Below are positions 1 through 8,024 of a stretch of DNA of 52,292 bases, in pieces. The notes beneath the pieces were generated by a model that was not told the origin of the DNA, made no database searches, and worked only from the letters and a program-made list of their open reading frames with translations. Every line of letters starts with the position of its first letter. Positions within the stretch are counted from its first letter, which is position 1. Location: NCBI GenBank assembly GCA_019694805.1, contig JAIBBG010000018.1, positions 1 to 52,292 on the forward strand, read 5' to 3'. The position numbers and the translations under genes were made by a program. Source of the stretch: Flavobacteriales bacterium. Its GTDB lineage: Bacteria; Bacteroidota; Bacteroidia; Flavobacteriales_D; Sanyastnellaceae.

Positions 1-977
1 CCTTTGACCCTTCTGTCTGCTTCGCGTAAATAACCAATGATGCGTTCTACTTTTTGAGCGTTGTATTTGCTGGCTGCATCTTTCAATTCATTCATCGCAT
101 AAGGATTCAGGCCGAGTTCTTTTGCTGCATTCTGCTTGTCCTTAACGCTGAGGAACATGGATAATTTCGAATAATGCAGATACAGTGATGGCAGGATCAT
201 TTGAATGGGATTGGCCTTTGGATTGGCTTCGAAGTATTGAATGATCCGATTTGCCTTGAGCACATCTTTTTGTCCTAATGCTTTTTGCAATTCCCAAACG
301 TTGTAATCTTTACTGATGCCAATGTTTTCTTCGATGATAGCAGGAGTGATTTCGCTTTTTTCTGGTAGAATGATCGCAAGTTTGTTGATAGCATTTACCA
401 CTTTGCTCAAGTCAGTGCCAAGGTATTCAGCCAAAAGTTGAGATGCTCCATGGTTGATTTTGAAACCACGTGCATTCGCATATTTTTCAATCCAGTCGGG
501 TAGTTTGTAGTCCTTGATTTTTTCGGAATCAAAAACAACTCCCGTCTTATCCAGCTGCTTGTATATTTTTTTGCGCTTGTCGAGGGTTTTGTTTTTAAAG
601 GTAAAAACAAGAATGGTGGAAGGAGTTGGTTGAGCGAGGTAATTCATCAATGGTTTCATCACATCGCCTTCATCTTCATCATCCTTGTCTTCGCTTTTTC
701 GGCTTTTCCACTCTTTCATGTCCTGGGCTTCCTTCACCATAATGAGTTGTTTGTCGCCCATCATGGGGAATCCTTTGGCCAATGAAACAACTTGTTCCAA
801 ACTCACATCACGACCATAGGTGATGGTCATTCCGAATGTTTTGCTCGCTTCATCCAGGATATGTTCTTCCATGTAGTCCGTAATCTGATCAATGAAATAC
901 GGTTCTTCACCCATGAGGAAATACACAGGTTTGAAATTTTTCTGATCTATATCTCTGATGATGCGGAGATGCTCCAT
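1..977 (-). CDS. holA: DNA polymerase III subunit delta (3' end cut by window edge)
   Basis: Subunit of the clamp loader that opens the beta sliding clamp and loads it on primed DNA. The reverse strand reads as one open frame from the ATG at 977 down to base 1 (about 325 codons). It starts MEHLRIIRDI, followed by the family-like stretch KPVYFLMGEEPYFIDQI, then the KDYKLPDWIEKYA region and the helical C-terminal part (DYNVWELQKALGQKD). HolA proteins are about 340 residues long, so only the last 15-20 residues are missing. An acidic insert (residues about 95-105, SEDKDDEDEGD) sits in the first domain. It lies 19 bases downstream of amn on the same strand, so the two may be co-transcribed. Proximity of holA to an HsdR-N nuclease gene (here at 1841) recurs in Bacteroidota, from memory. 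Confidence 0.9.
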   Translation of the reverse strand, partial: MEHLRIIRDIDQKNFKPVYFLMGEEPYFIDQITDYMEEHILDEASKTFGMTITYGRDVSLEQVVSLAKGFPMMGDKQLIMVKEAQDMKEWKSRKSEDKDDEDEGDVMKPLMNYLAQPTPSTILVFTFKNKTLDKRKKIYKQLDKTGVVFDSEKIKDYKLPDWIEKYANARGFKINHGASQLLAEYLGTDLSKVVNAINKLAIILPEKSEITPAIIEENIGISKDYNVWELQKALGQKDVLKANRIIQYFEANPKANPIQMILPSLYLHYSKLSMFLSVKDKQNAAKELGLNPYAMNELKDAASKYNAQKVERIIGYLREADRRVK

Positions 978-996
978 GATTGATGTCTGAATAAAA

Positions 997-1770
997 TTAA
1001 TCCCACTTCAGGTGACGCACAGATTGGCCTTCATCGCGGATTTCCTTGAGTGCTGCAATACCAATCTGAATGTGTTTATCTACATAATCTGCGGTGATCT
1101 TCTGATCACTTTCGCTGGTTTTTACACCTTGTGGAATCATGGGTTGATCACTGACAAGCAGCAATGCACCGATAGGAATTTTATTCGCAAATCCTACTGA
1201 AAACAATGTAGCAGTTTCCATATCGATGGCCATAGCCCTGATTTTTCGAAGGTAGTCTTTGAATTGTTGATCATGCTCCCATACGCGTCGGTTGGTGGTG
1301 TAGACAGTGCCTGTCCAGTAGTCCAACCCGAAGTCACGTATGGTAGAGGATATCGCACGTTGTAAGGTAAAGGCAGGTAATGCTGGCACTTCCACGGGGA
1401 AGTAGTCATTGCTCGTACCCTCACCACGAATGCCGGCAATCGGCAATACAAAATCGCCGAGTTGATTTTTTTTCTTCAGTCCGCCACATTTTCCTAAGAA
1501 CAAAACGGCTTTTGGCATCACTGCAGTGAGCAGGTCCATGATCGTAGCGGCATTGGCACTACCCATGCTAAAGTTGATCATGGTGATATCGTCTGAGGTA
1601 GCAGTCTGCATCGCTTTGCCTTTCCCCTGAATTTCTACCTTGTGCCAATCTGCGAATTTCTGGAGGTAGTTGTCAAAATTGGTGAGTAGGATGTACTTAC
1701 CGAAGGCTTCAATGGGTGTGCCGGTATACCGGGGCAGCCAGTTATTTACAATTTCTTCTTTCGATTCCAT
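997..1770 (-). CDS. amn: AMP nucleosidase, short Bacteroidota form
   Basis: Predicted to split AMP into adenine and ribose 5-phosphate in the cytoplasm, feeding purine salvage. The 257-residue protein is a nucleoside phosphorylase-fold enzyme: LGKCGGL (92-98) forms part of the phosphate/ribose pocket, the MEMExxT-like motif DMETATLF is at 183-190, and SDQP (207-210) supplies the base-binding Asp. Enterobacterial Amn is near 480 residues because of an extra N-terminal domain; this shorter form is the usual Bacteroidota version. A uridine or purine phosphorylase cannot be fully excluded from the fold alone, but the N-terminus (ESKEEIVNNWLPRYTGTPI) matches AMP nucleosidases. It is transcribed divergently from the gene at 1841 and lies directly upstream of holA. 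Confidence 0.85.
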   Translation of the reverse strand: MESKEEIVNNWLPRYTGTPIEAFGKYILLTNFDNYLQKFADWHKVEIQGKGKAMQTATSDDITMINFSMGSANAATIMDLLTAVMPKAVLFLGKCGGLKKKNQLGDFVLPIAGIRGEGTSNDYFPVEVPALPAFTLQRAISSTIRDFGLDYWTGTVYTTNRRVWEHDQQFKDYLRKIRAMAIDMETATLFSVGFANKIPIGALLLVSDQPMIPQGVKTSESDQKITADYVDKHIQIGIAALKEIRDEGQSVRHLKWD

Positions 1771-1840
1771 AATACGTGAATTTCAGATTTGATTTGCAAA
1801 AACAATCTTCTGCAAATCCGATCCAAAAGTATCATTTTAG

Positions 1841-2302
1841 ATGCAACGACTGAATTTCCCTTTTCCACCGCAGCGGGTGCGCTCTGTTGAAGGCGTTCAG
1901 CAAGTTTTTGATGAAATCAGGAAAAAATGGGTGGTTCTGACACCTGAAGAATGGGTAAGACAACATCTGATAGAATTTCTGATCCAAGATCGGCGCTGTC
2001 CGCATGGTTTGATTTCCGTGGAAAAGGGGTTGGAATACAATGGTATGAAGCGCCGCTACGATGTAGTGGTCTTCGATAGAAATGCGAAACCCGTCATGCT
2101 TGCCGAGTGTAAAGCTCCAGAAATCAAGGTGACTGAAGAGGTTTTTGATCAGGCTGCGCGATACAACATGACGTTGCAAGTGCCATATTTGATGATTACC
2201 AACGGGGTGCAACACTTTTGTTGTCGTATAGATTGGGAGGAGAGGAGTTATGCCTTTTTGAAGGAAATTCCGCATTTTGATGAAATGATTGGTCGGGAAT
2301 AA
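1841..2302 (+). CDS. Orphan HsdR N-terminal-like PD-(D/E)XK protein
   Basis: A 153-residue protein resembling only the N-terminal nuclease domain of type I restriction subunit R (HSDR_N_2 family). The PD-(D/E)XK core is visible: Asp74 in RRYDVVVFD, then Glu89 and Lys91 in LAECKAP, followed by Gln104 in a QAARYN helix as in HsdR. There is no helicase or ATPase part and no hsdM or hsdS nearby, so this is not a restriction system. The gene starts at the ATG 70 bases from the divergent amn start. Its repeated association with holA in Bacteroidota suggests a housekeeping role in DNA replication or repair; that role is inference and the substrate is unknown. Confidence 0.75.
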   Translation: MQRLNFPFPPQRVRSVEGVQQVFDEIRKKWVVLTPEEWVRQHLIEFLIQDRRCPHGLISVEKGLEYNGMKRRYDVVVFDRNAKPVMLAECKAPEIKVTEEVFDQAARYNMTLQVPYLMITNGVQHFCCRIDWEERSYAFLKEIPHFDEMIGRE

Positions 2303-2312
2303 AAACTCTTCA

Positions 2313-2342
2313 TTGTATTTGTCAGTTCAGAGAAGATATTTG
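2313..2342 (+). promoter_or_regulatory. Bacteroidota-type promoter for the DUF5606 gene
   Basis: TTG at 2313-2315, a 19-base spacer, then GATATTTG at 2335-2342, one mismatch from the Bacteroidota -7 consensus TAnnTTTG. Predicted start about 2346-2349, giving a leader of roughly 15 bases. The same GATATTTGCACC string with the same spacing lies before the ABC-F gene at 34396. Confidence 0.5.
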
Positions 2343-2362
2343 CACCCGAATTTTTTGAAGAT

Positions 2363-2788
2363 ATGAAAGTAGAATTGGAAAAAATACTGAGCGTAGCCGG
2401 CAAGCCCGGTATCTATCAGCTCATCACAGGTGGTAAGTCTACCATCATTGTAGAGTCATTGATCGACGGAAAGAGAATGCCTGTGCACCCAACTCAGAAA
2501 GTGAGCTCGCTGAGCGACATCAGCATGTTTACTTACGAAGAAGATGTTCCGCTCCGCGATATTTTTCTGAAGGCAAAAGAAGTATTTGATGGAGGTCCTG
2601 CTCCTGATCACAAAAGTGATAGCAAAGTATTGCGCGATGCGATGCTCAAAATTTTGCCTGATTATGATAGCGAGCGTGTCTATGATTCTGACATCCGCAA
2701 ATTGTTGCAGTGGTACAATATTCTTCAAGCGAAGGATATGTTGGAGTTTGCCGAGCAAACCGAAGAATCGGAAACAGAAGCTCAATAA
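2363..2788 (+). CDS. DUF5606 domain protein
   Basis: A 141-residue conserved Bacteroidota protein of unknown function. The N-terminus (LEKILSVAGKPGIYQLI) followed by TIIVESLIDGKR and the K-x-SSLSDISMFT stretch is what I recognise as the DUF5606 signature; this half looks like a small beta domain. The second half (about 70-125) is helical: LRDIFLKAKE, VLRDAMLKILPDYDSERVYDSDIRKLLQWYNIL. The C-terminus is short and acidic. No signal peptide or membrane segment is seen, so it should be cytoplasmic. It has its own promoter and a strong terminator, so it appears to be monocistronic. No enzymatic motif is visible and I assign no function. Confidence 0.8.
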   Translation: MKVELEKILSVAGKPGIYQLITGGKSTIIVESLIDGKRMPVHPTQKVSSLSDISMFTYEEDVPLRDIFLKAKEVFDGGPAPDHKSDSKVLRDAMLKILPDYDSERVYDSDIRKLLQWYNILQAKDMLEFAEQTEESETEAQ

Positions 2789-2791
2789 TAT

Positions 2792-2842
2792 TTCAGCATA
2801 AAAAAAAACACCGCACTTGGCGGTGTTTTTTTTTATGCTGAA
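2792..2842. terminator. Bidirectional intrinsic terminator between DUF5606 and hbd
   Basis: Perfect inverted repeat with 23-base arms (2792-2814 and 2820-2842) and a 5-base loop. The GC core CACCGC/GCGGTG is flanked by nine A on one side and nine T on the other, so it works as stem plus U-tract on both strands. It serves the convergent genes ending at 2788 and 2849. Confidence 0.9.
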
Positions 2843-2848
2843 TAAAAA

Positions 2849-3736
2849 TTATTTGCTGAATGCTGCAGCCACCACCGGATTTTTTGGATCAGCATAATTG
2901 TAAAATCCTTCTCCGGATTTGTCTCCGGTTTTTCCAGCGGTCACCATATTCACAATGAGCGGACATGGGGCATACTTTGGATCACCGAAACCGTCTTGCA
3001 ACACACGCATGATAGAAAGACAGGTATCAAGTCCAATGAAATCTGCAAGTCTGAGTGGTCCCATCGGATGCGCCATACCTAGCTTCATGATGGAATCAAT
3101 TTCTTCAACACCTGCTGTACCTGTATACAATGTCCAAATGGCTTCATTGATCATCGGAATCAATATCTTGTTGGCAACAAATCCAGGATAATCATTCACC
3201 GTCACTGGAACTTTTTGCAACGACTTCGATAACTCAATGATGTTGTTGGTGACATCATCTGAAGTGGAATATCCGCGAATGATCTCAACCAATTTCATCA
3301 ATGGTACCGGATTCATGAAATGCATGCCAATCACTTTGTCCGGACGCTTAGTCGAAGCCGCAATTTTGGTAATTGAAATCGATGAGGTATTCGTAGCCAA
3401 TATGCAATCTTGTGGGGCAAGCTGATCGAGTTGATGGAATATTTTCAACTTGAGATCAATATTCTCTGTTGCAGCTTCTACAACAAGCTCAGCATCTTTC
3501 ACCGCTGTCGCCATATCGGTTTGTGTGGTGATATTGGCAAGTGTTTGCGTCTTCTGTTCTTCGGTCAGCGTGCCTTTGGTGACCTGTCTTTCGAGGTTTT
3601 TTCCAATGGTTGCTATGGCCTTGTCAAGACTCGCCTGACTGATATCCAACAGTGTTACCTGATTGCCATGTTGTGCAAATACGTGGGCAATACCATTGCC
3701 CATTTGTCCTGCACCTATCACAGTTACTTTTTTCAT
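2849..3736 (-). CDS. hbd: 3-hydroxybutyryl-CoA dehydrogenase family protein
   Basis: Oxidises 3-hydroxyacyl-CoA with NAD(P) (or the reverse) in fatty-acid or butanoate metabolism; cytoplasmic. The 295-residue length is typical of the stand-alone enzyme. The N-terminal Rossmann motif GAGQMGNGIAHVFA (8-21) is clear, followed by ATNTSSI (114-120), the catalytic His139 in GMHFMNPVP, Glu151 in LVEIIRG, and NDYPGFVANK (181-190), which supplies the conserved Asn. The C-terminal dimerisation domain contains the family stretch GMAHPMGPLRLADFIGLD. The acyl-CoA synthetase at 5215 could feed the same pathway but is on the other strand and not in an operon. Symbol is by family; paaH or fadB-like use is possible. 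Confidence 0.88.
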   Translation of the reverse strand: MKKVTVIGAGQMGNGIAHVFAQHGNQVTLLDISQASLDKAIATIGKNLERQVTKGTLTEEQKTQTLANITTQTDMATAVKDAELVVEAATENIDLKLKIFHQLDQLAPQDCILATNTSSISITKIAASTKRPDKVIGMHFMNPVPLMKLVEIIRGYSTSDDVTNNIIELSKSLQKVPVTVNDYPGFVANKILIPMINEAIWTLYTGTAGVEEIDSIMKLGMAHPMGPLRLADFIGLDTCLSIMRVLQDGFGDPKYAPCPLIVNMVTAGKTGDKSGEGFYNYADPKNPVVAAAFSK

Positions 3737-3773
3737 AATCTAATTTGGTCGGCGAAAATAAGATGTGTTTAGA

Positions 3774-5072
3774 TCAATCACGCACCATGAATCGGTTGCT
3801 GAATGTCATGTTTTCCATGTCAAATTGAATGAAGTAAAGCCCCGATTGAAGATCCGCAACTGACAATGAGTTTGACCGGATATTGCCCCTTTCTATCATT
3901 TGTCCGGCTGCATTGTAAATGGTGTAATCGCTTCCTCGTAATTGGCTATTCACAAACAAGGCATCTGATGTGGGATTGGGCCATGTTATTTTTTCCATCG
4001 TGTGCATGGTCCGAATGTCCAAAGGTTGCAAAAGTCCGCTGCGCAATTCTTCCAATGCATAACGCATCCATGTTTTTTGTCCTTCAGTAAACATGTTGTA
4101 ACAAGCATCCTGATTGTAATCCATGTAGTTCTCAATCATATCCGGCTGATCGTTTAATGTGCCATCATCACATGTATTGGCAGTGAGATCACATTCGAAC
4201 TGATCTCCACTTCCGCACAGTGGTGTGTCGTCGATACCATCATCTTCGCTGCACACATCGCCGAAAAATTCATCTCCCCAGGTGTGGCGAAGTCCCAGAT
4301 AATGGCCCATCTCATGAGAAAGTGTGCGTCCCAGGTCATTCAGATCTGTACCATCATCTTCTGATACGGGATTGTTTCTGCCGACAGTAGTATAATGGAT
4401 GACAATGCCGTCATCTTCAGCGGTTGGAGCATTGCTATTTGCTGGCCAATTATCCAAACCGCCAGGAGGATAAGACATTCCGAAAATTTGAGCACCGGGA
4501 AAATCAGTGGTGACATTGCAAATCCAAATATTGATGTAGTGTTCAGTGTCCCATGCATCAGCGCCTCCGGTTGAAGTATGCTTTACTTCATCCAATGTAT
4601 TCACGGTCGAAAAAATTTCGAGGGTAAACTCTGTGCGATCCGTCATGATATGTTCTATACCCGTTGTTGGATTTCCCTGTGGATCAACAGTCGCGAGTGC
4701 AAACTGAATTTCGCAATCGGCTGCTACAGGAAGAAATATTTCTCTGGTGTTGACAGCGTCGGCATTGAGTCTGCGGTAGTCTTCATTCAATACATCCAAT
4801 TGCGAATAAATCACACTGTCGGGAATATTTTGACTGTCATTGTTATACAAAACATGGAAAACAACAGGTAAGGTGTAGACACCACCAGTGCCACCTCCGC
4901 GATTGTTTTTACACGCTTCGAACATCTGCTGATTCAGACCAAACCAATGCGGGTCATGGTGTTTTTTCATGGTGATGAAATGATCATACCCACATTTGAA
5001 ATGAGGTGTCTGCGCCGTCATTTGGACTTGGCAAACGATGATCAGTATGAGGAATGAAAGTGTCTTTTTCAT
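3774..5072 (-). CDS. Secreted M43 (cytophagalysin-type) zinc metalloprotease with T9SS tail
   Basis: Extracellular endopeptidase. From the ATG at 5072 the product is 432 residues: a signal peptide (MKKTLSFLILIIVCQVQMTA), a pro-region, then the M43 catalytic domain with the long zinc motif HEMGHYLGLRH (253-263; His253, His257, His263 bind zinc and Glu254 is catalytic) and a Met-turn YMDYN near 316-320. The conserved DDTPLC segment typical of pappalysin-like proteases lies between them. The last 75 residues are a type A T9SS sorting domain (WPNPTSDALF onwards). The frame stays open 32 codons further upstream, but the signal peptide and the promoter at 5096-5125 both fix the start at 5072. Likely roles are nutrient protein digestion at the cell surface or in the medium. 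Confidence 0.88.
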   Translation of the reverse strand: MKKTLSFLILIIVCQVQMTAQTPHFKCGYDHFITMKKHHDPHWFGLNQQMFEACKNNRGGGTGGVYTLPVVFHVLYNNDSQNIPDSVIYSQLDVLNEDYRRLNADAVNTREIFLPVAADCEIQFALATVDPQGNPTTGIEHIMTDRTEFTLEIFSTVNTLDEVKHTSTGGADAWDTEHYINIWICNVTTDFPGAQIFGMSYPPGGLDNWPANSNAPTAEDDGIVIHYTTVGRNNPVSEDDGTDLNDLGRTLSHEMGHYLGLRHTWGDEFFGDVCSEDDGIDDTPLCGSGDQFECDLTANTCDDGTLNDQPDMIENYMDYNQDACYNMFTEGQKTWMRYALEELRSGLLQPLDIRTMHTMEKITWPNPTSDALFVNSQLRGSDYTIYNAAGQMIERGNIRSNSLSVADLQSGLYFIQFDMENMTFSNRFMVRD

Positions 5073-5095
5073 GGTTTTGATCTGGTTCTTCGGGC

Positions 5096-5125
5096 CAAAG
5101 TAATATGGGATATCATTTCTCCCAA
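5096..5125 (-). promoter_or_regulatory. Promoter for the M43 protease
   Basis: On the minus strand TTG (5125-5123), 19 bases, then TTACTTTG (5103-5096), one mismatch from TAnnTTTG. Predicted start near 5092-5090, about 20 bases before the ATG at 5072. It lies inside the upstream extension of the open frame, which argues against the longer start. Confidence 0.5.
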
Positions 5126-5214
5126 CATAGAAAATATGGCTTCGTTGTTTCTCATGCTTGGTTAGCAAATTTTCTCTTTGAACAATTATGACGTAATATT
5201 GACCGTGATCCTAT

Positions 5215-7002
5215 ATGAATATGATGAAAGAACCCAAAAGACTCTTTGATTTTCCATATTACCAATTGGAGAATTTTCCATTGGAGAAAATGATGACGTC
5301 CCGATTGAATGGAGAATGGACTACCATCTCTACGGTGGACTTTGTGAAACAAATGAATCTCGTCAGTCGAGGGTTGATATCATTGGGAATTGCACCGGGC
5401 GACCGTGTTGCACTCATCACACACGCAAACCGCATGGAATGGGATATCATGGACAATGGTATCATGCAGATCGGCGCCATCGATGTGCCGATTTATCCAA
5501 CCATGACGGAGCAAGATTGCGAATACATCATGAACCATGCGGAAACTAGATTGTGTTTTGTTTCCAATAAAGAATTGTATGATAAAATCTCTGGGATAAA
5601 GAGCAAGATTCCTTCGCTCTTGAAGATCTATACCTTCGAGCGGGTAGAAGGCGCGCCGCATTGGTCGGAGTTGTTCAGTGTAGCCACGACTACTGATCCA
5701 AGCAAAGTGGATGAGTTGAGTCGTCAGGTGAAAGAAGAAGATTTGGCAACGATCATTTATACATCGGGAACAACAGGTTTACCGAAAGGTGTGATGCTCT
5801 CACACCGAAACATAGCGAGCAATGCCATCGATTGTGAAGAGCGACTTCCTCATCTTGTAAAAGGAGAGAGCCGTTGTCTCACATTCCTTCCGATTTCACA
5901 CATCTACGAAAGGATGTTGCACTACTTGTACATCGCTAATGGTGTACACATGTACATGTCCGGAATGGATAGCATCAAGGATGACTTGGCGGTGGCTAAG
6001 CCTCACATGTTTACCGGAGTTCCTCGTTTGTTCGAAAAATTCTACGACGGCATTTATGCCAAAGGAATGGCGAACACTGGAATCAAAAAAGTTTTGTTCA
6101 AGTGGGCACATGATCTCGCATTGCAATGGGAGCCAGAAGGGGCAAATGGTTGGTGGTATGAATTCAAATTGGGTATTGCACGCAAGCTTGTTTTCAGCAA
6201 AGTGAAAGAAGCTTTGGGATTGACGGAGATCAGCGGCATTGCCTCTGGGAGTGCTGCATTGCAGGTTAGACTTGCACGATTCTTCAATGGTGCTTCTATT
6301 TGGATCAAAGAAGGATACGGACTTACAGAAACTTCTCCGGTAATTTCCGTGAATACTTTCAGAAGACCAAATATGTGGCGCGCTGGCACAGTCGGTAAAC
6401 CCATCAAAAATGTGGAAGTGAAAATCGCTGAAGACGGCGAAATTTTGTGTAAGGGTCCCAATGTGATGATTGGCTACTACAAAGACAAGGAAAAGACAGA
6501 TGAAGTGTTGAAGGATGGCTGGTTCCATACCGGTGATATCGGTCAAATCGAAGATGGATTCCTGAAAATTACTGACCGTAAAAAGGAACTCTTTAAAACT
6601 TCTGGTGGAAAATATGTGGCTCCGCAGGTATTGGAAAATGCCATGAAAGAAAGTGTGTATATTGAACAGATCGTCGTAATTGGCGATGGTGAAAAATTCC
6701 CAGCAGCACTTATCGTTCCGGAAATGGTCGGACTGAAAGTCTGGGCACAGAAACAAGGTGTTGATAGCAGCAATATTGAAGCGATGCTCGCTCATCAAAA
6801 AGTGCAAACTTTGTTCGATGGTGAAATCGAAAGAATCAATGTGCGTTTTGGTAATTGGGAACAGGTGAAAGCTTTCAGGTTATTGCCTCGTCAATTGACC
6901 ATTGATGCAGGGGAAATCACTCCGACATTGAAACTGAAACGAAAGAAAATTCTTGAAAATTGGAAAAACCTGATCGATGATATCTATCGCAGGAATGACT
7001 AA
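5215..7002 (+). CDS. fadD: Long-chain fatty acid-CoA ligase (AMP-forming)
   Basis: Activates long-chain fatty acids to acyl-CoA through an acyl-adenylate, for beta-oxidation or lipid synthesis; cytoplasmic or membrane-associated. The 595-residue length and order of motifs fit the FAA1 type of ANL superfamily. The P-loop-like YTSGTTGLPKGVMLSH is at 182-196. Then come FLPISHIYER, the adenylate motif GYGLTETSPV, GWFHTGDIG with the ribose-binding Asp, the hinge DRKKELFKTSGGKYVAP, and a C-terminal lid with catalytic Lys in LKLKRKKI. The N-terminus MNMMKEPKRLFDFPYYQLEN is normal for the family. It opens a forward run of six closely spaced genes (to 12210) that may be one transcription unit. Several ANL paralogues exist in most Bacteroidota, so the symbol is by family. 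Confidence 0.9.
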   Translation: MNMMKEPKRLFDFPYYQLENFPLEKMMTSRLNGEWTTISTVDFVKQMNLVSRGLISLGIAPGDRVALITHANRMEWDIMDNGIMQIGAIDVPIYPTMTEQDCEYIMNHAETRLCFVSNKELYDKISGIKSKIPSLLKIYTFERVEGAPHWSELFSVATTTDPSKVDELSRQVKEEDLATIIYTSGTTGLPKGVMLSHRNIASNAIDCEERLPHLVKGESRCLTFLPISHIYERMLHYLYIANGVHMYMSGMDSIKDDLAVAKPHMFTGVPRLFEKFYDGIYAKGMANTGIKKVLFKWAHDLALQWEPEGANGWWYEFKLGIARKLVFSKVKEALGLTEISGIASGSAALQVRLARFFNGASIWIKEGYGLTETSPVISVNTFRRPNMWRAGTVGKPIKNVEVKIAEDGEILCKGPNVMIGYYKDKEKTDEVLKDGWFHTGDIGQIEDGFLKITDRKKELFKTSGGKYVAPQVLENAMKESVYIEQIVVIGDGEKFPAALIVPEMVGLKVWAQKQGVDSSNIEAMLAHQKVQTLFDGEIERINVRFGNWEQVKAFRLLPRQLTIDAGEITPTLKLKRKKILENWKNLIDDIYRRND

Positions 7003-7018
7003 TGCAAAGTTGTATTGA

Positions 7019-7618
7019 TTGGCCTTGTTGGATAAACTGGATCACATAGATAGGACATTGTTTCTTTTCCTCAATGGAACAGGACCTCAATGGATGGATC
7101 AATGGATGTGGTACACCAGTAAGATGTTGTTTTGGTCACCAGTTTACTTGATTCTGTTATGGGCATTGTACCAAAAACTTCAGCGTAGACATTTTTGGAT
7201 TGCATTGGGTGGATTGGCTGTATTGTTATTCATCACAGATTTTGTGGTGGTGCACTCCATCAAAAATGTCGTGATGCGACCGCGACCAGGATATAACCCA
7301 GCACTTGATGGACTCATTCATTTTGTCAAAGATGGCAATGGAAATTTTTACAAAGGCGGACGTTTTGGCTTTTTCTCCAATCATGCATCCAATTATGCAG
7401 GTGTCATTACATATTTTATTCTATTGATGCGACCAATGCAAAAATGGATTTATGTATTGCTGGTATTGTGGTTACTCATGATCGTGTACAGCAGAATTTA
7501 TCTTGGTGTACATTATCCGGGTGACATCCTCGCCGGGATCATTTTTGGAACAAGCGTGGCTTATTTGATTTATCGGATATATCTCAAATTGACATTATTC
7601 AAACCTCAGGCGGTATGA
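7019..7618 (+). CDS. PAP2-family phosphatase (membrane)
   Basis: Integral membrane phosphatase that would dephosphorylate a lipid phosphate or pyrophosphate such as undecaprenyl pyrophosphate, phosphatidic acid or phosphatidylglycerol phosphate. All three catalytic blocks are present: KNVVMRPRP, the block FFSNHASN (variant of PSGH with the catalytic His) and SRIYLGVHYPGD with the second His and Asp. Around five hydrophobic segments flank them. The start is uncertain: a TGA in frame lies directly upstream of TTG 7019, and TTG codons also occur at 7025 and 7028; no ATG fits until residue 26. TTG 7019 gives MALLDKLDHIDRTLFLFLNG, a normal family N-terminus. It overlaps crcB by ATGA, suggesting translational coupling. 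Confidence 0.85.
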   Translation: MALLDKLDHIDRTLFLFLNGTGPQWMDQWMWYTSKMLFWSPVYLILLWALYQKLQRRHFWIALGGLAVLLFITDFVVVHSIKNVVMRPRPGYNPALDGLIHFVKDGNGNFYKGGRFGFFSNHASNYAGVITYFILLMRPMQKWIYVLLVLWLLMIVYSRIYLGVHYPGDILAGIIFGTSVAYLIYRIYLKLTLFKPQAV

Positions 7619-7980
7619 AGTGGTTGATGGTATTCATAGGTGGTGGTGCAGGTTCGGTGCTGCGATTCGGCATGTCGATATTTATGCAGCGGTTTGCATT
7701 CGCTTTCCCGGCTGCAACGTTGATGGCCAATGTGATCGCCGCGATAGTCATTAGCATTTTGACTGTAAGCATGCTGAAATCAAATTCAAATACTTGGTTG
7801 TTCCTGGCTACCGGACTTTGCGGTGGATTGAGCACTTTTTCAACCTTCAGTCTGGAGACCGTGCAATTGTACCGCGATGGACACTCAACGCTCGCTACCT
7901 TGAACATTGCACTGAGTCTGGTGATTTGTATCGCGGTGGTGTACTTCATCCTCAGAACTTTCCCTTCCACATCAGCCTGA
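7615..7980 (+). CDS. crcB: Fluoride ion channel CrcB/Fluc
   Basis: Small membrane protein that exports fluoride passively as a dual-topology dimer. The 121 residues carry four hydrophobic segments and the family markers: GGGAGSVLRFGMS near the N-terminus, LMANVIAA (Asn of the pore) in the second helix, and GLCGGLSTFSTFS, the broken third helix with its sodium and Phe-box motif, followed by E in SLETVQL. It overlaps the preceding PAP2 gene by four bases and has no leader of its own, so a fluoride riboswitch cannot be placed directly in front of it. The grouping with lipid phosphatase and PafA phosphatase is noted but its meaning is unclear. Confidence 0.9.
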   Translation: MKWLMVFIGGGAGSVLRFGMSIFMQRFAFAFPAATLMANVIAAIVISILTVSMLKSNSNTWLFLATGLCGGLSTFSTFSLETVQLYRDGHSTLATLNIALSLVICIAVVYFILRTFPSTSA

Positions 7981-8024
7981 TGTGTTGACCGGCATCGTTA
8001 CCTTCGCCTCCACAATTTTCTATT

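Noticed and set aside
1832..2275. 147-codon minus-strand frame opposite the HsdR-N gene
   Set aside because: The plus-strand protein has an intact nuclease motif; this frame is its antisense image.
1841..2302. Type I restriction-modification system
   Set aside because: Only the HsdR N-terminal fold is present; no helicase domain, hsdM or hsdS in the neighbourhood.
5896..6807. 303-codon minus-strand frame inside the acyl-CoA synthetase gene
   Set aside because: Fully antisense to a clear ANL-family enzyme; composition (rich in Phe, His, Cys) is typical of a shadow frame.
7570..7615. Fluoride riboswitch before crcB
   Set aside because: crcB overlaps the PAP2 gene by four bases and the preceding sequence is coding; no leader exists to hold one.
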